Shown here piece after piece: positions 1-64,000 of a stretch of 64,000 nt of DNA. The notes beneath the pieces are model-generated. The model was not told where the DNA came from, searched no databases, and saw only the letters and a program-made list of their open reading frames with translations. Source of the DNA: Chinchilla lanigera (Eukaryota > Chordata > Mammalia > Rodentia > Chinchillidae); NCBI RefSeq assembly GCF_000276665.1, contig NW_004955429.1, positions 3,171,722 to 3,235,721 of the forward strand, in the 5' to 3' direction. The position numbers and the translations under genes are program-made. How positions within the stretch are numbered: position 1 is the first letter of the stretch; each line of letters opens with the position of its first letter.

Positions 1-734
1 ACTTGGATTCAGGGTTGGTCCTGCCACAGCTAGAGGTCTCAAGTCTGTCCCCAGGGAGCTTTTGGAGCTAACTCTTGGAAAGAGTATTATAACTGCTGGG
101 CAAATTATCAACCTGCCGCACATGCTCTCTCTTCTCAAATGCTTTCCTAGAGTCTTCTGGCTGGGTCCACAGCTCAGAAGCCGAGGGCACCGGCTGAAGG
201 GACAAGCTCCAGCGTGGACAGAACCCTTCTTCTGATTCAGGTGCCCATGGAACCATTTCACCACCTTTTCTCAATTGCTTTGGGCTGTGTAGAAAATGAG
301 GTGTCATCCACTGAAGGGTTTAACACATTTTTAAAAGAAGTTGCAGTCAATGGACACATGCAAACCTCTGTCCACCCGCCAACCTTCCCTCTGAAATACG
401 CCCATATTTGGAGCAGTAGTAACTGCCTCAAATCTGCAGAGCAGAACATTGTAAAACCTCAGCTCCATGATGAGACCAGGAATTTTCCAGGCTGGACAAA
501 GGAAGCCACAATGATTAGGAAGGCACAAGCACATGTATGTGTGTGCGTGCGAGTCTGTCAGGAGATTTGTTTGAAGATGTATTTGTATGACACGTATGGA
601 GCAGACTGTATTTTTTGTGTGTGGGGGAAGGGAGGTAGGAGTCCGCTGTTGGAGACAGAAGGCCCCTCCCACAACTGTGTAACCAAAGCCGGGCCCCAAC
701 AGGAAAAGGGCTGACCAGTGGTGCAAACTACAGA
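1..734. other. 3' flank of MYO3A, no gene recognised
   Basis: Intergenic by inference. A short TG-rich tract sits near 535-556. Open frames of up to 166 codons occur here but match nothing I recognise. In human, GAD2 begins a few kb past MYO3A, but no GAD2 exon or CpG island is seen here. Confidence 0.5.
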
Positions 735-1274
735 CTTTCCAGGGCACTTCCTTTATTTAGCAATCTGAACAACGAAGGAAAGGGAAAGCTCAAGTTTGAG
801 ATGAGCTTCATCTTTAACATTCCCCCTCGCCTCACCCAGGCTTTGCACTAGCAGACTCAATCCACCTTTGAGGGTCCTGTAGGTCTGGGAAAGCTGTTTG
901 CAAGAAAGACAGTATCTTTGAAATTATCGCTCCCTCAGAAAAAGAAACCCGGAGGAGCTGGTGACAGCTTAGGTGCAGGCGGGTCCACTGGACAAAGTTG
1001 CCCTAACTGGTGGGCTGGTGAGAGAAGAGAGTACAGGAGCCCCAGGGTGTGGGGCCCAGAGTCCCACAGGGCTCGAGTTCTCGTCTTTCAGAGCACCTTA
1101 GATGGCTGGCCCTTGCCCTTGAGGGAGCAGTGCAGCAGGCAGCCCCAGCAGAAATCAAGGTCTCAGCTCCAGTGCTAGCAAGCGCCAGTGCAGGTCCCTC
1201 CTCCCCACCCCGCTGTGGTGGCCATAATCCTGCAGGCTCCAGGGGTTTCTGCTGGTGGCTGTTCAATGGCTGGG
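735..1274 (-). other. MYO3A: MYO3A 3' UTR (inferred extent)
   Basis: Sequence after the stop codon down to roughly 20 bases past the only AATAAA on the minus strand in this stretch. No repeat was recognised within it. The end is an estimate from the signal position; there is no transcript evidence. Confidence 0.6.
752..757 (-). promoter_or_regulatory. polyadenylation signal AATAAA for MYO3A
   Basis: Plus-strand TTTATT reads AATAAA in the gene's direction, about 520 bases after the stop codon. G/T-containing sequence (GTTGGGG, GTTGTGGG) follows within about 90 bases, as expected for a cleavage region. Confidence 0.6.
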
Positions 1275-63669
<62,395 letters not shown>

Positions 63670-64000
63670 CTGAAACACACCACAGAGATGTGAGCATAGT
63701 GGTCCTCTTGAGTGTACATGGTGGTGACTGTGGTTGGGGACAGGTGGAGAAGAAGCGTTGGCTCCACATTATGATGTCAGACTAAACTAGTTGAGTAAAA
63801 AAGGACCCACAGTGGCTATCTTAATGTTAGAGATGAGGGTGGTGCCTATTACCCAGCATGTGCTTTAAAATCTTTTACCAATGCAAAATGTGAATAAAAT
63901 ATGGAAATGAAGAGCTCTCCTAGGGGGAAATAGAAATATCTGATTCATTGGGCCATTAGAAAATCTATCGATGTTAGCATTCCTATACACAAACAACAAA
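63670..64000 (-). other. MYO3A intron, cut by the window end
   Basis: Acceptor-side end of the intron before the first exon here. No repeat or exon was recognised in its 331 bases. Confidence 0.75.

Noticed and set aside
214..714. 166-codon open frame on the plus strand in the 3' flank
   Set aside because: No recognised motif, composition like non-coding DNA, and a competing frame on the opposite strand. A chance ORF is most likely.
1..1274. First exon or promoter of GAD2, expected downstream of MYO3A by synteny
   Set aside because: No GAD2 coding match and no dense CpG island in this stretch. It probably lies beyond the low-coordinate end.

Overview
This window is vertebrate nuclear DNA, about 64 kb of mostly intronic and repeat-rich sequence. 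It carries the 3' half of one gene on the minus strand: the unconventional class III myosin MYO3A. I located 18 exons between 63669 and 1275. Every intron is GT-AG, and the exons join into one uninterrupted reading frame of 1016 codons plus a stop. The identification rests on direct reading of the translated exons, including switch II DIFGFE, the FVRCIKPN block, the converter, two IQ motifs, the long tail exon, and the C-terminal LLRKTSQR block that MYO3B lacks. If the gene has 35 exons as in human, these are exons 18 to 35. The kinase domain and the first part of the motor lie beyond the high-coordinate end.

The organism is a rodent, inferred from the SINEs: tRNA-Ala-type ID elements, B1 elements with an internal duplication, and B1-ID composites. 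Old mammalian repeats (L2, MIR, MLT1) are still readable, and the ID copies match none of the murid forms I know. I therefore favour a slowly evolving non-murid rodent, but I cannot name the species.

Layout from low to high coordinate: 1-734 is 3' flank with no recognised gene. In human, GAD2 follows MYO3A on the same strand, but nothing of it is visible here. 735-1392 is the terminal exon with a short 3' UTR and one AATAAA signal. 1393-9627 holds three small tail exons among L1 and L2 remnants. 9628-21959 is a 12.3 kb intron with two copies of a palindromic mariner-derived element, several SINEs and an MLT1 LTR. 21960-30256 holds the coiled 3THDI-region exon, the 877-nt tail exon and the IQ exons. 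33021-63669 holds the second half of the motor domain, with a 10 kb intron (47088-57071) rich in nested repeats.

Functionally the exons encode a motor (upper 50 kDa, relay, lower 50 kDa, loop 2, converter), a two-IQ lever arm, a low-complexity tail, and C-terminal blocks that in mammals bind espin-1/MORN4 and actin at stereocilia tips. I found no hidden multi-gene system. The items most worth a second look are the palindromic mariner elements, an AT-rich repeat family that invaded an L1, decay of the third IQ motif, a competing acceptor before the large tail exon, and a small unexplained ORF at 17.1-17.3 kb.
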